Source of the DNA: Chryseobacterium viscerum
Lineage (GTDB): Bacteria; Bacteroidota; Bacteroidia; Flavobacteriales; Weeksellaceae
Length of the DNA stretch: 64,000 nucleotides
Reading direction: 5' to 3'
Assembly (NCBI RefSeq): GCF_002899945.2
Contig: NZ_PPEG02000004.1
Coordinates: 186,001-250,000, forward strand
This document shows positions 59,579-64,000 of this stretch, piece by piece. The notes under the pieces were generated by a model. That model was not told the origin of the DNA, did not search any database, and saw only the letters and a program-made list of their open reading frames with translations. Position 1 is the stretch's first letter, and the number at the start of each line of letters is the position of its first letter. A program made the position numbers and the translations under genes.

Positions 59579-60046
59579 TTATTTATTAAACATGATTCCT
59601 CTTTCAGTATCTTCTTTTACTTTTTTGAAATATTGAATAAGACTTGTACGCTGTTCATCCGATAACTTGGCGTTCTGATGCCCCAGATAATAAGACTCAA
59701 GCGGCATTTCTTTTTTTTCAACCATTTCTATACATTCTTCCAGTTTATGAAGCTGTCTTTGAGGTTCATATACTGCAAAGGTAGAAAAATTAAGATGTTT
59801 CCTTCCTTCATTGATGTGATTTTTTACCCACCATGAAGCTGGGGAGATATTGGCATACCATGGATATGTGGTTTCATTGGAATGACAGTCGTAGCATGAA
59901 GTTCTGATGATACGGGCAATTTTGTCCGGAGTATTTTTAATTTTCAGAAAATCCATACCGGGTGTAGGAGGTGGATTCGTCTTGTCGATGGGGAAAAACT
60001 GAATAAGGATAAAGGCAACGAGAATGATAACAATTATTTTTTTCAT
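59579..60046 (-). CDS. Haem-binding domain protein (c-type CxxCH)
   Basis: A 155-aa protein anchored by one N-terminal hydrophobic segment (MKKIIVIILVAFILIQFFPI). It has the haem_bd family core: a single c-type haem motif CYDCH (near 51-55) in IRTSCYDCHSNETTYPWY, then ISPASWWVKNHINEGRKHLN and QRTSLIQYFKKVKEDT. The domain faces the periplasm and may act in electron transfer or as a haem sensor; a partner oxidase is not in view. It is the first gene of the pair with the DCC protein. Confidence 0.9.
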   Translation of the reverse strand: MKKIIVIILVAFILIQFFPIDKTNPPPTPGMDFLKIKNTPDKIARIIRTSCYDCHSNETTYPWYANISPASWWVKNHINEGRKHLNFSTFAVYEPQRQLHKLEECIEMVEKKEMPLESYYLGHQNAKLSDEQRTSLIQYFKKVKEDTERGIMFNK

Positions 60047-60404
60047 AGCAGATGTTCATGTTGGTCATGATAAAGGTAGCTAAAATTATTTTTTAATATA
60101 GATTGATTTGAAGAAGGTGAGTTCTACAGAATGAAGTTCCGGAAATAATATTCTTTTACTAATTTGTATGCAAAGTGATAAGCTATTTTTTCGGCTATCA
60201 ATAAAATTCCGTTTTCCAGTTTTGCTCTTCCCTTTTTCATTAATGCTTACGTTGAGTAATTCTAAATTGCGCTGTATACTGCTGTTTTTATTTAAGTTAA
60301 TCTAAAAAATCACTAATTTAATACCACAATTATGTCTTGGTTTTCATGAGGTAGGAAATATTTATTTATAGTTTTTAACTATCGTTGAAATAAAAATTAA
60401 TAGA
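60047..60404. other. AT-rich spacer upstream of katG
   Basis: Divergent region of about 360 bases before the katG promoter. No gene, RNA or clear operator (such as a PerR-type palindrome) was found by eye. Confidence 0.5.
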
Positions 60405-60435
60405 TTGTATTTATCATTCAAACATTGTAGGTTTG
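60405..60435 (+). promoter_or_regulatory. Promoter of katG
   Basis: TTG (60405-60407), 20-base spacer, TAGGTTTG (60428-60435), an exact consensus match; the leader is about 50 bases. Confidence 0.55.
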
Positions 60436-60485
60436 TCATGTTCTTACAATAAAGAATTTAAACTGTATTAATCAATATAAAATAA

Positions 60486-62771
<2,286 letters not shown>

Positions 62772-62791
62772 TAAACAAAAATGAAAAATGG

Positions 62792-62819
62792 AAAAGACAG
62801 CAGTGATGCTGTCTTTTTT
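62792..62819 (+). terminator. Terminator after katG
   Basis: AAAAGACAGCA and TGCTGTCTTTT form an 11-bp stem with a GTGA loop and T-run. Confidence 0.9.
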
Positions 62820-62842
62820 ATTTTAATTTAAAATGATATCAA

Positions 62843-63274
62843 TTAAATATCATTGTTAAGTTCGCCATCTTTCGTAATCCATTTGTATAGAGTTGTCTTA
62901 GGTATGTGATATTCATCTATAACTTCGCTTCTTGTCTTTTTTTTACTTTTTATCAAGTCTAAAATAAAATCTATTAATTCTTTAGTGTATATATTTTTAC
63001 GAAATTGAGGAAGCCCTTTTTTTAAGGTATTTTTTTTGACATGGGTTTGAGGGGCATATAGAATTAAGTGTTGACTATATAGTCTGAAAAAATCATATTC
63101 AAGTAATTTACTCCATTTTAAAAGTATCTCAGTATCTATATTTTTATCATTATATATATCTTCAATTTCTTTTTCATTTATTTTCATGAAAGAACATATC
63201 CGGTCTGGATTAATACCTAAATATTGAACTCTTTTTTTTATTAATTCACCGATATTAATATTTTTATATTCCAT
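62843..63274 (-). CDS. Helix-turn-helix protein of a Chryseobacterium-type family
   Basis: A 143-aa protein with two DNA-binding-like halves. The N-terminal half (NIGELIKKRVQYLGINPDRI) resembles an XRE-type helix-turn-helix start; FRLYSQHLILYAPQTHVKK is a fixed linker I recall in many Chryseobacterium proteins; the C-terminal half (TRSEVIDEYHIPKTTLYKWI) is a transposase-type HTH. There is no catalytic transposase domain, so it is a regulator or a relic of a mobile element. The gene is very AT-rich compared with katG, fitting acquisition. Role unknown. Confidence 0.8.
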   Translation of the reverse strand: MEYKNINIGELIKKRVQYLGINPDRICSFMKINEKEIEDIYNDKNIDTEILLKWSKLLEYDFFRLYSQHLILYAPQTHVKKNTLKKGLPQFRKNIYTKELIDFILDLIKSKKKTRSEVIDEYHIPKTTLYKWITKDGELNNDI

Positions 63275-63638
63275 TATTAACTAATTATGAATTGATGTGT
63301 AAAATGTAGATAATTGTGTTTATATTTTGTCTCCGATGCAGGGTTTTAATTAATTTTTGAGGGAGGGATCCTGCACCGAAAAATTAATAAAGATAAAACT
63401 GCACATCTATGAAATGAGAATCTTTACTAGAACAGAATTGTGTTTGTAGAATCGTTTATCTAATTATTGTCTAAAAGTTATATGTATAGTTTTCATCATT
63501 TTTTTATATTGAATTCCATTCATTAATATCTGAAAGCTTTTCTGAGTTTAAATATTATATGTAATGTGTTTCTGCGGAATGATTTGATAGTGCAAAAGTA
63601 TAAGTGTAGATAAATGAGTAAAGCATCTACAAATGCAT
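63275..63638. other. AT-rich spacer with interlocking inverted pairs
   Basis: TGCAGG (63337-63342) can pair with CCTGCA (63370-63375) and TTAATTTTT (63350-63358) with AAAAATTAA (63379-63387), in pseudoknot order. No gene is seen; the spacer may hold the promoter of the HTH gene. Confidence 0.4.
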
Positions 63639-64000
63639 TCATTGAAATCTTCTATTTTGAATTTCATTGTATACATTTTCATAGTTTGCATATTCTGTAC
63701 CTAACATTTTGTCCCAAAATCTGAAATATAACCCATAATTTCCTGTAAATTTAGAATGGTGCAAATTATGATAGGTAGATGTAGTTATTATATTAAATAA
63801 AAAAGAATTTCTAAACCACTTTGGAGCAATTTCATAACCTAGATGTCCATATGCATTAATAATTAAAGAGGAGACAAGAAAGAGTAATAAACTTATTGGA
63901 TGAAATGGGAGTAGAATTATGATTATTGGTACAATAAGCGCTTCTCCAATTGCTTCTAAGAAATGGAACGAATATGATGCGTATGGAGTCGGATTGGTTG
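63639..64000 (-). CDS. Sterol desaturase/fatty acid hydroxylase family protein (5' part outside window)
   Basis: The minus-strand frame is open to the window end and gives 119 C-terminal residues. It has a membrane segment (EALIVPIIIILLPFHPISLL), then GHLGYEIAPKWF and the His-box TYHNLHHSKFTGNYGLYFRF followed by WDKMLGTEY, the hallmark of di-iron membrane hydroxylases (PF04116). The upstream His boxes lie outside the window. Such enzymes hydroxylate or desaturate lipids; the substrate is unknown. It ends at TGA, 63639-63641. Confidence 0.88.
   Translation of the reverse strand, partial: TNPTPYASYSFHFLEAIGEALIVPIIIILLPFHPISLLLFLVSSLIINAYGHLGYEIAPKWFRNSFLFNIITTSTYHNLHHSKFTGNYGLYFRFWDKMLGTEYANYENVYNEIQNRRFQ

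Overview
The window looks like a chromosomal segment of a Flavobacteriia member, most probably Chryseobacterium or a close relative. The DNA is AT-rich. Several promoters fit the Bacteroidetes pattern TTG-N19-21-TAnnTTTG. Two large secreted proteins end in type IX secretion (T9SS) sorting domains. There is an astacin-type protease resembling flavastacin, the rpmB-rpmG-DUF4295 cluster lies close to ftsY, and MurA has the Asp-for-Cys active site. No rRNA, tRNA, CRISPR array, phage or complete insertion sequence was seen. This assignment rests on gene families and sequence style, not on a database search.

Layout. 1-4.2 kb: end of a gamma-carbonic-anhydrase-like gene, a lipoprotein, a PIF1-type helicase and an astacin-like metalloprotease. 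4.2-6.3 kb: a 2.1 kb stretch without a conventional gene. It carries three exact-period 216-bp tandem units plus a fourth partial one. Each full unit has a promoter-like sequence (poor in unit 2), a leader hairpin, a 24-25 codon ORF (frameshifted in unit 3) and a terminator-like palindrome. This is the most unusual part of the window. 6.3-9.8 kb: two G+C-richer genes (a repeat-containing FISUMP surface protein and a thioredoxin-fold protein), then a truncated gene remnant. 10.2-14.1 kb: flavin oxidoreductase, ribB with a degenerate GTP cyclohydrolase half, a Crp/Fnr regulator and fmt. 14.3-20.6 kb: recQ and three tandem OmpA-type outer membrane genes. 20.6-25.4 kb: folK, sppA, glsB-like, ftsY, a ridA-like gene and the L33/L28 cluster. 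25.6-31.9 kb: a T9SS FG-GAP protein, lnt, an HxlR regulator divergent from a SnoaL-like and an unknown gene, vanZ-like and proC. 32.3-41 kb: murB, a lipoprotein and an aminotransferase in one operon, a large T9SS protein, two secreted proteins of unknown function and a DUF1801 gene.

41.3-53.9 kb is a metal block. On the minus strand a probable five-gene operon reads mgtC, mgtA, RND adaptor, RND pump, TolC, with a structured leader before mgtC. An EamA exporter (plus strand) and a CusRS-like two-component system lie next to it. 54-57.4 kb: a YiiX-type hydrolase, a free-standing NIL-domain protein with a dyad over its promoter, murA and a DUF4290 gene with an Asn-rich tail. 57.5-64 kb: an alpha-amylase lipoprotein, a DCC-family/haem-binding pair, katG, a lineage-type HTH protein and the 3' part of a sterol-desaturase-like gene.

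Cell-envelope functions dominate: peptidoglycan precursor enzymes (murA, murB), lipoprotein maturation (lnt), outer membrane proteins, secreted enzymes and metal efflux. Several intergenic spaces carry short dispersed-repeat-like elements with inverted termini (27.4, 32.1, 41.1, 50.5 and 55.25 kb).
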